NCBI RefSeq assembly: GCF_009765995.1
Contig: NZ_LMUI01000024.1
Coordinates: 73,882 to 137,881 of the forward strand
Length of the DNA: 64,000 nt
DNA from: Methylocapsa sp. S129
GTDB taxonomy: Bacteria > Pseudomonadota > Alphaproteobacteria > Rhizobiales > Beijerinckiaceae
Direction: 5' to 3'
Part shown: piece by piece, positions 1-9,162 of the stretch
Position numbering within the stretch: position 1 is the stretch's first letter
Layout of the letters: each line of letters starts with the position of its first letter
The notes under the pieces: generated by a model
Seen by the model: only the letters and a program-made list of their open reading frames with translations
The model's database searches: none
What the model was told of the DNA's origin: nothing
Position numbers and translations under genes: made by a program

Positions 1-3000
1 CGCGAAAGTCGTCATCATGATGGGCCTAAAACGCAGCATGCAGGCTTGAAAGATCGCCTCGGGCGGCGCGAGGCCGGCCCTTTGCGCCTGCAGGGCGAAA
101 TCGATCATCATGATCGCGTTCTTTTTGACAATGCCGATCAGCAAAATAATGCCGATCAAGGCGATGATCGTGAACTCGGTGTTGAACATCTTCATTGCGA
201 GCAGGGCGCCGACGCTGGCGGAGGGCAAGGTCGAGATGATGGTGAGCGGATGGATGTAGCTCTCGTAGAGGACGCCGAGCACGATATAGACCGCCGCCAA
301 CGCCGCGGCGATCAACAAAGGTTCGTTAGCCAGGGACTGCTGATAGGTCAGGGCTGTCCCTGCGAAGGAGCCGCGAACTGTCGACGGCATGCGAATGTCG
401 ATGATCGCATCCTTGATGGCCTGCTGCGCTTCGCTGAGCGCATGGCCGGGCGCGAGATTGAACGAAATGGTGGTGGCGACGAACGGGCCCTGATGGTTGA
501 CGGCCAGCGGGGTCAGGGCGGAGCCGAAACGAGCGAAAGCGGCGAGCGGAACCATCGTTTCCTGGCTGGTCGACACCGAAGCGCCGGCCGAAGAGCTCGA
601 GCTTCCCGTCGCGGCGATTGAATTGATCGCCAGATTGCGCGCCGAATCGGCGGCGATCGTCGAGGCCGTGCTGGTCGCCGCCGACGAACTGGTCGCCGCC
701 GAGGCGGCATTGTTGGTGGTTGTCGATGCGGCGTTGTTGACGGTCGTCGTCACGGCACTATTCGCGGTTGCCGTCGTCACTGTCGAAACGGGCGCGGCGC
801 TGGCGATGGTCGTCGTGGCGGTATAGGTGCCGGCGACCGCATTTGTCGTCTGCGTGCCCGAAGGGTTGGCGCCCGAAGTCGAGACCCAGACGTCCTTCAG
901 GGTCTGCGGATCTTGCCAGTAACGCGGCGCCACCTCCATCACGACATGATACTGGTTGACCGCCGCGTAGATCGTCGACACCTGGCGCTGACCAAAGGCG
1001 TCGTAAAGCGTGGCGTCGATGGCGTTCAAGCTGAGGCCAAGACGCGCCACGGTCGGGCGATCGATATTGATATCGGCCAGCAGGCCGCCTTGCTGCTGAT
1101 CGGAATTGACATCGGTCAGGACGTCGATCTTCTGCATTGCGGCCGCCAGCCGGGGCGCCCATCGATAAAGCGTTTCCGTGTCGTCGCTCTGCAATGTGAA
1201 TTGATACATTGCGTTGCTTTGTCGCCCGCCTGTGCGCAAATCGGCGGCCGCCTGCAGAAACAGGCGCGCGCCGGGCACCTCGGCGAGTTTGCCGCGCAGC
1301 CTGTTCACAACCACATCCGCGGAAACTTTGCGTTCGGCAAGCGCCTTGAGCGAAACGAACACGAAGCCGGAATTGGTCTGCCGACCGCCGGTGAAGCCGA
1401 CGACGCTGTCGACCGCCGGGTCAGTCTGCACAATGTTCTGCAACTGGGCCAGTTTCACTTTCATCGCCTGAAACGAAATGCTCTGATCGCCCTGGATGTT
1501 GCCGATCAATAGGCCGGTGTCCTGGGCCGGAAAAAGGCCGTAGGCGATATGCGTGAAGAGATAGACGTTGAGGCCGATGGTTGCGATCAGAACGAGCGCG
1601 ACGATCAGCGAATGCCGCAGCGCGACGGTGAGCGTGCGGCGATAGAAATTCTGCATCGCGTCGAAGCCGCGCTCGGTGACCCGATAGAACCAGCCGTTGG
1701 AATGTTCGGCCGGATTGGGCAAAAAACGCGAGCACATCATTGGCGTCGCGCTCAGTGAAATGAACAGCGAAATCATCACCGCCATCGACAGGGTGATTGC
1801 GAATTCGCGGAACAATCGCCCGATGATCGAGCCCATCAGAAGAATCGGCAGGAAAACCGCCACCAGCGAAATGCTCATCGAAATGACGGTGAAGCCGACC
1901 TCGCGCGCGCCCATCAGTGCGGCCTGCATCCGCGTCGCGCCGAGCTCCATGTGGCGGGAAATGTTCTCTAGCACGACGATGGCGTCGTCGACGACGAAAC
2001 CGGTTGAGATCGTCAAGGCCATCAGCGAGAGATTGTCGAGGCTGAACCCCAGAAGATACATGGCGCCAAACGTGCCCACGATCGACACCGGGACGGCGAT
2101 GCTCGGAATCGCGGCGGCGCGCAAATTGCGCAGGAATACGAAAACGACGAGTGTGACCAGTCCGACCGATGTGACCAGCGTCTTCTCGGTATCGGCCAAA
2201 GAGATGCGGATCGTTTTGGAGCGGTCCACCACGACGTTCATATCGACATCGCCGGGCAGGGACGCGGCCATGCGCGGCAGTTCGGCCTTGATGGCGTCGA
2301 CAGCGTCGATGATATTGGCGCCCGGCTGGCGGTAAAGAATGACCAGCACGGAAGGCTTACCATTGGCGAGCCCCGCATTGCGCAGATCTTCGACCGAATC
2401 ATCGACCTCGCCGACGTCGGTGAGCTTTATTCCCGCATTGTTGCGGTAAGCGACGACGAGGTCGCGATATTGGTCGGCGTGGCTCGCCTGATCGTTGGTG
2501 TAAATCTGATAGTGGAGCGTGTCGTCCTCGATCGCGCCCTTCGGGCTGTTGGCGTTGGCGGATGCGAGCGCGGCGCGCACGTCTTCGAGGCCGACGCCAT
2601 ATTTGAAGAGTGCTGTCGGATTGAGTTCGACGCGCACCGCCGGCAAGGCGCTGCCGCCGACATCGACCTCGCCGATGCCCGTGAGCTGCGACAGCCGCTG
2701 CTGCATTACGTTTGACGCCGCGTCATAGAGCTGGCCTTGCGTGCGCGTCGGCGAAGTCAGCGCAACAATGAGGATCGGCGAATCGGATGGATTGACCTTA
2801 TGATAGGTTGGGTTTGAACGAAGGCTGGTCGGCAGATCAGCGCGCGCCGCGTTGATCGCGGCTTGCACGTCGCGCGCGGCGCCGTTGATGTCGCGGTCGA
2901 GCCCGAATTGCAACGTGATGCGCGTATTCGCCAAAGAGCTCTGCGAAGTCATTTCCGTGACGTCGGCGATCTGGCCGAGGTGTTTCTCGAGCGGCGCAGC

Positions 3001-3195
3001 GACGCTGGAGGCCATAGTGTCCGGACTTGCGCCGGGCATGGTCGCCTGCACCGACACGGTGGGAAAATCGACCTGAGGCAACGGCGAGACCGGCAGGAGG
3101 CGGAAGGCGAAAGCGCCGGCAAGCGCGATGCCGATGGTCAGCAGCGTCGTCGCGACCGGCCGTCGAATAAAAACGGCGGAAATATTGTTGTTCAC
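1..3195 (-). CDS. RND-family efflux permease (AcrB/MdtB/HAE1 type), 3' end outside window
   Basis: Inner-membrane proton-driven drug or solvent efflux pump of the hydrophobe/amphiphile RND family. I translated about 1065 codons by hand from a GTG start at 3195, preceded by a GGAAG ribosome site. The N-terminus contains ISAVFIRRPVATTLLTIG, the classic HAE1 opening helix. The paired aspartates of the proton relay (FVVDDAIVV) lie near residue 400, as in AcrB. The frame stays open to base 1, so the C-terminal membrane domain lies off the left edge. Residues of about 778-875 form a Ser/Thr/Ala-rich low-complexity insert between the conserved blocks ending LKDVWVST and starting ETMVPLAAFARF. No membrane-fusion partner sits upstream, so it must lie downstream of this gene or elsewhere. 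The class is secure; the substrate is unknown. Confidence 0.93.
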   Translation of the reverse strand, partial: MNNNISAVFIRRPVATTLLTIGIALAGAFAFRLLPVSPLPQVDFPTVSVQATMPGASPDTMASSVAAPLEKHLGQIADVTEMTSQSSLANTRITLQFGLDRDINGAARDVQAAINAARADLPTSLRSNPTYHKVNPSDSPILIVALTSPTRTQGQLYDAASNVMQQRLSQLTGIGEVDVGGSALPAVRVELNPTALFKYGVGLEDVRAALASANANSPKGAIEDDTLHYQIYTNDQASHADQYRDLVVAYRNNAGIKLTDVGEVDDSVEDLRNAGLANGKPSVLVILYRQPGANIIDAVDAIKAELPRMAASLPGDVDMNVVVDRSKTIRISLADTEKTLVTSVGLVTLVVFVFLRNLRAAAIPSIAVPVSIVGTFGAMYLLGFSLDNLSLMALTISTGFVVDDAIVVLENISRHMELGATRMQAALMGAREVGFTVISMSISLVAVFLPILLMGSIIGRLFREFAITLSMAVMISLFISLSATPMMCSRFLPNPAEHSNGWFYRVTERGFDAMQNFYRRTLTVALRHSLIVALVLIATIGLNVYLFTHIAYGLFPAQDTGLLIGNIQGDQSISFQAMKVKLAQLQNIVQTDPAVDSVVGFTGGRQTNSGFVFVSLKALAERKVSADVVVNRLRGKLAEVPGARLFLQAAADLRTGGRQSNAMYQFTLQSDDTETLYRWAPRLAAAMQKIDVLTDVNSDQQQGGLLADINIDRPTVARLGLSLNAIDATLYDAFGQRQVSTIYAAVNQYHVVMEVAPRYWQDPQTLKDVWVSTSGANPSGTQTTNAVAGTYTATTTIASAAPVSTVTTATANSAVTTTVNNAASTTTNNAASAATSSSAATSTASTIAADSARNLAINSIAATGSSSSSAGASVSTSQETMVPLAAFARFGSALTPLAVNHQGPFVATTISFNLAPGHALSEAQQAIKDAIIDIRMPSTVRGSFAGTALTYQQSLANEPLLIAAALAAVYIVLGVLYESYIHPLTIISTLPSASVGALLAMKMFNTEFTIIALIGIILLIGIVKKNAIMMIDFALQAQRAGLAPPEAIFQACMLRFRPIMMTTFA

Positions 3196-3323
3196 GGCGC
3201 TTCCGCCGCAATTTGACCTAATGCAGTCAAAGCGCCTGGGCGCTCGCGGCGGCGCGGCGTGAAGGCTGAGGCTTTTGGCGAAATATGCAAAAAGCTGGGC
3301 ATCTCGCCAATCCTATCTGCGCG

Positions 3324-3707
3324 TCAATGGACTGGATGCCCTGGCGAGATCGTCACATCGGGAGCGCCAGGTTGAATCGGTGCCGGCGACGAAGGACCGG
3401 CTGGAAGCTCTTGCGATTTCCAGGCGGGAGAGTTGCTCCCCATTGTAACCTCGATGCAGGTCAGCACCTCGACATAGCTTTGAATTTCGCGCCCTAGTTC
3501 AGCACAAGTCGCACGCGCGGCGGCTGGAATTTGCATCCACTCCTTCTTGAGCGCCTCTCGCGCCGCCTGCTCGTCGCGCATACAGCTCTGATAGACCTGC
3601 GCTCGCTGATCGGCGGCAATCCCCGTTTGTTCGCCCCGGCAAATCCTTGGCAGGTCCATCGTCGGCACAGAAGCTGCGAGCGCTACAAACAAGAGCACGG
3701 GCGCCAT
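3324..3707 (-). CDS. Small exported hypothetical protein
   Basis: A protein of about 127 residues that I do not recognise. I chose the ATG at 3707 because GGAGG lies eight bases upstream. This puts a short hydrophobic signal-like segment (APVLLFVALAASV) at the N-terminus. The mature part has four cysteines (ICRGE, QSCMRD, ATCAELG, LTCIE) that could form two disulfides in the periplasm, and a Pro/Ser-rich tail. The central region is predicted to be helical and charged. It stands alone between the RND permease and the flagellar cluster, and both neighbours are also on the minus strand. No function can be given. Confidence 0.6.
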   Translation of the reverse strand: MAPVLLFVALAASVPTMDLPRICRGEQTGIAADQRAQVYQSCMRDEQAAREALKKEWMQIPAAARATCAELGREIQSYVEVLTCIEVTMGSNSPAWKSQELPAGPSSPAPIQPGAPDVTISPGHPVH

Positions 3708-3997
3708 TGCTACGCCCTCCATCGTTGGAAAATTCACACCCTCGCGGCGAGCCGCGACCGTGCAGCAATCTTTGCCACGAGCATGTCCATTGTTAGGCCG
3801 CGTATGAGCGATGAGGTGTTAAGTGATATTAAGACATGTTTCCGATCGGGCGTTCGAGCGGATGCGGGCTTTACCCGTTTTCACGCAAGCCGGTCGAGCC
3901 GCACAGGTTCATGCGTTTTGACGAACGCCATGCCCGATCGCGGCGAGGCGATCCTTATGGAACGCGTCGAAGGCGGCGCCTGCGGCGGATTGTCCCG

Positions 3998-4675
3998 CTA
4001 TCCGCAGAACGCGCGCGCGTTCGGCGTCCATTGTCCCATGCCGCTCGCCACCATATTGCGGATCACGGAACAGACATATCTTTTCTGCGCAACCTCATTG
4101 CCCGGCCCGGCATTGTAGCGGGCGACTGCGAGCGTCCAGGTTCCCTCGCGCGCGCGCAGATCTTTGAGAAAATTGGCGGCGTAGCGCACGTTTTTGGCCG
4201 GGTCGAACATTTCGGCCACGGAGTGAAAGTCCGACGCATGCCAATGATGATTGATCTGCATGCAGCCGATGTCGATCAATTGGGCGCCTCTGGCCCGCTC
4301 GGCCGCGAATTTATCAAGCGCCTCGCTCAGGCTTGCGGAGGAGACGGTTCGTCCATCGACATTCATATCGAAGGGATTGAGCGTGCCCCTGTGGCCCGTC
4401 TCGGTCAGCCCGACCGCGTAGAGAACGTTAAGGGGAATGTCATTGGCTTGGGCAGCGCGCACCATTTCCCGCTCGCAAACCTGAGCGTCTTCGGCGACGG
4501 CCGCGCGCGACGCGCTAAACGACGCGATGGCCAAAATTACTGTCGCCGCCAGGCTCGCCCGCGTTCGCGCGATTCTGCCGCGCCGACTGCCGTTGATCGC
4601 CCTGGCCTTGGAGGGATCGTCCATTGCCTGAACCATCGGCGGTTTGTCCCGATTGACCTTGCTGGGCCTCGCCAT
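3998..4675 (-). CDS. Lytic transglycosylase with SLT domain at end of flagellar operon
   Basis: Probable periplasmic peptidoglycan-cleaving enzyme. An N-terminal basic and hydrophobic segment (ASLAATVILAIASFSASRA) is followed by a single-domain SLT fold: the presumed catalytic Glu in GLTETG, then the conserved IGCMQINHHWH and ARYNAGPG blocks. Rhizobial clusters have a transglycosylase after motC-fliK, where it is thought to open the wall for the rod or hook. The start is uncertain. The ATG at 4675 has AGGA ten bases upstream but makes the gene overlap the end of fliK by 161 bases. A later ATG at 4624 would still overlap by 110 bases. The overlapping N-terminus is rich in Arg and Ser and may be poorly constrained. 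Confidence 0.85.
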   Translation of the reverse strand: MARPSKVNRDKPPMVQAMDDPSKARAINGSRRGRIARTRASLAATVILAIASFSASRAAVAEDAQVCEREMVRAAQANDIPLNVLYAVGLTETGHRGTLNPFDMNVDGRTVSSASLSEALDKFAAERARGAQLIDIGCMQINHHWHASDFHSVAEMFDPAKNVRYAANFLKDLRAREGTWTLAVARYNAGPGNEVAQKRYVCSVIRNMVASGMGQWTPNARAFCG

Positions 4676-6086
4676 AGCCTGATGTTCCTGTGTTCGACGA
4701 ATCGGCGCTCGCGCTACCCGACGCGACGGCGTCCGACGCCTTGACCGTGAGAGACTCGACTGAGAAATTAAGCGACTTCAATTTGTCTGAAATCGCGCCG
4801 CGTTCATTATCGATCAGTTTGAGCGTGTCCGGTTTTTCAGCCTTGATGGTGACGTTCAAATTGCCGTTGGACAGTCTCATTTCTATCGAGAGAGAGCCGA
4901 GGCTGGCCGGGTTCAATTGGACATCAAGTTCTTTGATGGGGCTCATGCGCGCGGCGTCGGCGGTATTGGCGGTTGCAGCGGACGAAGTCGCGTCGCCGCT
5001 TGACGAATCCAGTTGTTGCGCGACGCTTGCGACGACGTCAGCAAGCTGAGCGATCGGGACAGACGGCAAGCTATTTCCAGGCATTGCGCTAAGGCTCGCC
5101 TGAGTGACGCCGGTCACCACCGCCGGCGCGGCCTGGCCGCTGTCGCTTGTCGCTTCCTGTGTTGCGCGGGCGATCTTGGCCGACGCAGATTCATTGACGC
5201 TCGCGTCATGCGTATTCTGTTTGCGTTGGTCGCCGCTCGACATGGCGGAGGAATCGCCCTGCGCGTTTGGCAATGCGACGGGCGCATTATTTTCAGGCGC
5301 CGTCTGAAGGGAAGCGGCGGTGGACGAACCCGCAGCGGTCGACCGGCTCGGCGCGCTCGTCGCGGCCTGGACGTTGCGGGCGGTCGTGTCGAGGCCGAGA
5401 TAGGTGATGGACCGCACGACCTTGACGTCGACCGGCGCCGTTCCGGCATTCAACGCGACCGTTTGCGCCGTCGCCGCCGGCGCGGCGTCCGAAGGCATGA
5501 CGTCTTGAATCGCTGCGCCGGCGGCGGGGGCGCTTGCGGCGACACTGGCTTTGCCGATAAGGGGCGCGGATGTGAGGCCGGCCGTCGTCGCCGCTGCTGT
5601 GGGCGCCGCCGCCGTGGGCGTTGTCGTCGCGCCTGTCATGCCGCCAACGAGCGAGGCCCATCCGATAGTCGCCAGCGTCGAGGCGTCCGTGCTGTCGTCG
5701 GCATTGGCTTTGAGGGTTTTCGAAGAGGCCGGTTGCGGATCGCCGGTTGCGGTCGAATCGAGCCGCTTGTCCAAGGCGATGAGGACGCCCGATCCCAGAC
5801 TGTGAACCGCGGAAACGGACCGCCAAGACGTGGCCGCCGGCAGGGTCTCGGGGGCCAGTTGGGCGGGAAGCGGCGCGCCCGTCGCGCTTGTTCCGTTCGC
5901 CGACCCACTGGCGGGATGAGTCTGGGGGCTGGAATCGTCAAGGGCGCCGAGCAATGCGGCGAACGCCGAACTCTCCTGGGAGTCGGGCTGGCCTCCCGCG
6001 CTGCGGTCGCTGGCCAGAGCGTTGGCGGCGGCGGCGCTGTTGGCGAGCGGCATCGCGCTTTGAGAGGGCAGGGCGAGGCTCGTCAT
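4515..6086 (-). CDS. fliK: Flagellar hook-length control protein FliK (rhizobial MotD/FliK)
   Basis: A 523-residue molecular ruler that sets hook length and switches export specificity through FlhB. The first ~370 residues are low-complexity Ala/Ser/Thr/Pro, as usual for FliK. The C-terminal Flg_hook domain lies at about residues 380-450, with the recognisable ELDVQLNPASLGSLSIEM and LKSLNFSVESLTV. A Gln/Gly/Ser-rich tail follows. The ATG overlaps the TGA of motC by four bases (ATGA). The order motB-motC-fliK matches rhizobia, where this gene was first called motD. Its 3' end overlaps the transglycosylase frame by at least 110 bases. Confidence 0.9.
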   Translation of the reverse strand: MTSLALPSQSAMPLANSAAAANALASDRSAGGQPDSQESSAFAALLGALDDSSPQTHPASGSANGTSATGAPLPAQLAPETLPAATSWRSVSAVHSLGSGVLIALDKRLDSTATGDPQPASSKTLKANADDSTDASTLATIGWASLVGGMTGATTTPTAAAPTAAATTAGLTSAPLIGKASVAASAPAAGAAIQDVMPSDAAPAATAQTVALNAGTAPVDVKVVRSITYLGLDTTARNVQAATSAPSRSTAAGSSTAASLQTAPENNAPVALPNAQGDSSAMSSGDQRKQNTHDASVNESASAKIARATQEATSDSGQAAPAVVTGVTQASLSAMPGNSLPSVPIAQLADVVASVAQQLDSSSGDATSSAATANTADAARMSPIKELDVQLNPASLGSLSIEMRLSNGNLNVTIKAEKPDTLKLIDNERGAISDKLKSLNFSVESLTVKASDAVASGSASADSSNTGTSGYGEAQQGQSGQTADGSGNGRSLQGQGDQRQSARQNRANAGEPGGDSNFGHRVV

Positions 6087-7237
6087 GGCGCCCCTTCGCT
6101 CGCGGGATGCTGGGATTTCAACAAGGCGGCTTCCGCCAGATGGATCGTCGCGACGGCCGGATCGTCCGCCGCGGCCGGCGGCGCACTGGCCGCTGGCGCG
6201 GGAGTCTTTTCACGCACGCGGCGGGCCACGGTTCGCGCCGCCGCAAGCAGGGCGACGTCCCGCTTGAGCAGCTTCTTGGCGTCGATCGCCTGCAATTGGG
6301 CGAGGCCGAATTCATATTGATCCGTCAAGGTCCGCGCAGCGGCCTGATAGAGCTTGCCGCGCGCCTCGTCGCCGCTATCGGCTAGCGCCAGCGTCAACGC
6401 CTTGCTCGCGGCGACGTCGGCCATGGCGATTTTACCGCTGACGAGGGCGGCGCGCGCGATCGCCAGAAAGACGCCGCGGCGGTCGTCGTCGCCGAGGTTT
6501 TCCGTCACCGCTTCCAGCTTCGGAAAATTGTCGACATCTTCATCGAGCCGCAGGCGGATCACAGTCGCGGTGAAGCTCCGGAGAAAACTGTCGGCATAGG
6601 GCGATTTTGGAAAACGGCCGAGATATTGCCCCGCAAGCGTCAGGAATCTGTCGGGTTCGCCGACCAGAAAAACCTCGCGGCGCAAGGCGGCTTCCTCGAC
6701 CAATCCTCCGGGCATCAGCAGGCGGGCGAGATCGAGAAGCGCGACCGCTTTTTTGGCGTCGATCGCCGTCAGCAGCACCGACTGCACAAAGGCGATCTGA
6801 CCGCCAAGGGCGGGATCGAGCGTTTTCGGATCGGCGTCGCCCAATAATTTCTGCGCCTCCGCTTCATGGCCGAGCACATAGGCGAGCGCGCCCCTCATCA
6901 GCTTTTCATCGTCGGCGGGAATATTGCCGCTCTCGATCAGATGCATGATGACCCGAGGCTGGCCGCCGCTGAGGATGTAGATGATCGCGGCGCGGGCCTC
7001 TCTCGAATTCTTCCAGACCTCTGGCTTGGTCGCGGAAAACGCCTCGGAAATGTCGCGCAGGAGCTTGGGCTGTGCGGCATAGGCGGCCAGATTGCCCCGC
7101 GCAATTTCGCCCTGCGTATTTTGCAGGTTGCTGACGAGTTGAATTGGCGTCAGCGCCGCGTCCTCAGCGCGCGCCAATGGCGTCGCCATCCATGCGCAGG
7201 CCAGGAGGCTCGCGGCGATCCGCCGCCTCGCCTTCAC
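6083..7237 (-). CDS. motC: Chemotaxis/motility protein MotC (periplasmic)
   Basis: A periplasmic motor accessory protein of about 384 residues. In rhizobia MotC is needed for motor function and is thought to assist MotB. I placed the start at the GTG at 7237, which overlaps the motB TGA by four bases and leads straight into a signal peptide (RRRIAASLLACAWMATPLARA). Frames extending further upstream lie inside motB and lack a signal. The mature part is helical and Ala/Leu-rich, in keeping with a repeat-type helical protein: LTPIQLVSNLQ, then GGQPRVIMHLIESG, then GRFPKSPYADSFLRSF. A Pro/Ala linker sits near the C-terminus. It is translationally coupled on both sides. Confidence 0.9.
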   Translation of the reverse strand: MKARRRIAASLLACAWMATPLARAEDAALTPIQLVSNLQNTQGEIARGNLAAYAAQPKLLRDISEAFSATKPEVWKNSREARAAIIYILSGGQPRVIMHLIESGNIPADDEKLMRGALAYVLGHEAEAQKLLGDADPKTLDPALGGQIAFVQSVLLTAIDAKKAVALLDLARLLMPGGLVEEAALRREVFLVGEPDRFLTLAGQYLGRFPKSPYADSFLRSFTATVIRLRLDEDVDNFPKLEAVTENLGDDDRRGVFLAIARAALVSGKIAMADVAASKALTLALADSGDEARGKLYQAAARTLTDQYEFGLAQLQAIDAKKLLKRDVALLAAARTVARRVREKTPAPAASAPPAAADDPAVATIHLAEAALLKSQHPASEGAP

Positions 7238-8526
7238 GGCTTTTCCTTTCGCAGCAATATTTCGATGCGGCGATTCTCCGCGCCTTCCGGCTTGTCCGGC
7301 GTTTTCAGGCGACGGTCGGCATAGCCTTCGATGCGCTCGAACCGCTTTTCGTCCAGCCCGCCGCGAACCAGCATGTAATAGGCCATCTGCGCGCGCGCCG
7401 ACGACAGCCGCCAATTGTCGTAGCCTGTTCCTTTGTACGGGCGCGCGTCGGTATGGCCGCGCACGACGATGGAGCCAGGGCGCGTTTTCAAGCTTTGAGC
7501 GATTTTTTCCATGATCCGCACGACCTTGGCCTGGGGCTCGGAGGATCCGACGGCGAACATGCCAAAATTGAATTCGTCGGTCAGGCTGATGAGGATGCCT
7601 TCGGACGTCGCCTGAACGTCGATTCCCGGGGCCGGTTGCGCGTGGATCTCCGCGCGCAGTTCTTTCACGAGCTCGCTCTGAAGCTTCGTCGCCTCTGCGG
7701 CGGTCGTGGCGGAGGGATGTTCGGCCTCGGCCGGATGCGTCGCCGACGGCGCGGCGGCTGGCGGCTGCGCGGCGGCGGGCTCTTTGACGCTTGGCTCAGG
7801 ACGCGGCTGGGCGGCGGCGGCGGTCGCCCCCGGCGACGGCCCTGGCCCCGTTTGCGGCGCGGGGGCTGTATCTGCAATTGCGGGCGCCGGCGGTTGCGCG
7901 GACTCGGGCCTTGCGGCGTTGGGGGAATCGACGGCGCCTCGCGCAAGCGGCTTGAACGGGTCCACAAAGGCATCGAGATCGAGGGCGGTAGGCTCTCCGG
8001 TCGTTTCGCTGCCCGCCGAACCGCGCGCCTTCGCGGCTTCCTGCGGCGCGACTTTGCCCGCGATCTGATCCAGGCTGCCATAGGGGTCGCCAGCGAGCGT
8101 GCTTTCCGAAAGATGGGCCTTGGGCTGCGCGGAATCGATGGAGTCGACGGAGTCTTTCGCCTTCTCGCTGCTGTCCTTGGCGGTTGGATCTTTCTTGTCG
8201 CTCTCGCCTGAATCTTTGGCGGGGTCCGCCGGTTTTTGCGTCGTATCCTCGACGCTGATTTTTGTCTCCCGCGCGTCGTCGCCCTGGGGCAGCCGGATGC
8301 CCTTTTGCGCCTTGGCCATGTCCTCGAGCTTCAGCGGATTGAAATAGCGGGCAATGATCGTCTTGGTGTTCTTGTCGGTCGCGTTGATGATCCAAAGCAC
8401 CAGAAAAAACGCCATCATGGCGGTCATGAAATCGGCGAAGGCGATCTTCCATGCGCCGCCATGATGCTCTTCCTCATGGCTGCTGTGGCGCTTGATGATG
8501 ATGATTTCGGGATGCTTATCTTCCAT
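7234..8526 (-). CDS. motB: Flagellar stator protein MotB
   Basis: Proton-channel stator subunit that anchors MotA/MotB to peptidoglycan. After a charged N-terminus rich in His and Glu comes the single membrane helix with the essential aspartate at residue 32 (AFADFMTAMMAFFLVLW). A long disordered Pro/Ala/Lys-rich linker of about 200 residues follows, then an OmpA-like peptidoglycan-binding domain from about residue 285 (IVVRGHTDARPYKGTGYDNWRLS, with NRRIEILL near the end). At 430 residues it is longer than enteric MotB (about 308); the extra length is the linker, as in other alphaproteobacteria. Its partner motA lies 17 kb away at the head of another operon. The 3' end overlaps motC by four bases. 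Confidence 0.96.
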   Translation of the reverse strand: MEDKHPEIIIIKRHSSHEEEHHGGAWKIAFADFMTAMMAFFLVLWIINATDKNTKTIIARYFNPLKLEDMAKAQKGIRLPQGDDARETKISVEDTTQKPADPAKDSGESDKKDPTAKDSSEKAKDSVDSIDSAQPKAHLSESTLAGDPYGSLDQIAGKVAPQEAAKARGSAGSETTGEPTALDLDAFVDPFKPLARGAVDSPNAARPESAQPPAPAIADTAPAPQTGPGPSPGATAAAAQPRPEPSVKEPAAAQPPAAAPSATHPAEAEHPSATTAAEATKLQSELVKELRAEIHAQPAPGIDVQATSEGILISLTDEFNFGMFAVGSSEPQAKVVRIMEKIAQSLKTRPGSIVVRGHTDARPYKGTGYDNWRLSSARAQMAYYMLVRGGLDEKRFERIEGYADRRLKTPDKPEGAENRRIEILLRKEKP

Positions 8527-8535
8527 CGTCGTCTC

Positions 8536-9162
8536 TCATTCGCCGATGGCTTCGATATGGTCGATCCAGGCCTGGAGCTGGGACTTTATGATCGTCTGAT
8601 TGGCTTCGATGGTCACGTCGAGATCGTCCGCCGCGACATATTCCACCGCCGCCGAATGCGCCGACATCTTGTCGCGCAACACGCTCAAAAGCGCCTCCGG
8701 GCCGGTGATCTTGAGCACCGCGGGCGTATCTTTGGACAATATTCTGGAAAGGTTCTCGGAAAGAGCCTCGGTGATGCTCTTGACGCGCTCCTCAACGAGG
8801 AAGGGCTTCAATATCCGCGCGACGGCCAGCGCCAGGCTATCCTCGATCGACGCCATGGCGTGTTCGATTTTCTCCGCGAACCGCGCATATTCATTCGCTT
8901 GCCACGCGAGGCGCCGCTCATTCTCCCCTTCGGCCCTGTCGGCCTGCTCCTGCGCCATGGCCGCCGCCGATTCGGCGCGCCCGGCGGCTAGGCCTTCCTG
9001 CCTGCCGCGCTCCAGCGCCTCCTCGATTCGCGCGTCGATATCAGCAGGCATCGAAAGAACCCTCGGTCTTAGCAATACGCTGTCGCGTGGGGCGCGGTCA
9101 GTCTGCGTGGGCTCCGCTCTCCCCAAATGATTGAGATATTGGGCGATCGGTATCGGCCTCAT
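8536..9162 (-). CDS. FliH-like flagellar assembly protein (export ATPase regulator)
   Basis: Likely FliH equivalent, a cytoplasmic stalk that binds and restrains the FliI ATPase. No strong FliH motif is visible, so the call rests on position and architecture. About 208 residues start with RPIPIAQYLNHLG. An Ala/Glu/Arg-rich coiled coil with GxxxG-like spacing follows (ARIEEALERGRQEGLAAGRAE), then a globular half (SIEDSLALAVARILKPFL). The whole resembles the FliH/YscL/V-ATPase E-subunit layout. The ATG at 9162 overlaps the fliF stop by four bases. It sits where fliG-fliH would normally follow fliF; fliG is in the other operon here. Confidence 0.7.
   Translation of the reverse strand: MRPIPIAQYLNHLGRAEPTQTDRAPRDSVLLRPRVLSMPADIDARIEEALERGRQEGLAAGRAESAAAMAQEQADRAEGENERRLAWQANEYARFAEKIEHAMASIEDSLALAVARILKPFLVEERVKSITEALSENLSRILSKDTPAVLKITGPEALLSVLRDKMSAHSAAVEYVAADDLDVTIEANQTIIKSQLQAWIDHIEAIGE

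Noticed and set aside
5013-6320. Long plus-strand open frame opposite fliK
   Set aside because: Antisense shadow of the low-complexity part of fliK; Arg/Gly-rich without any recognisable domain.
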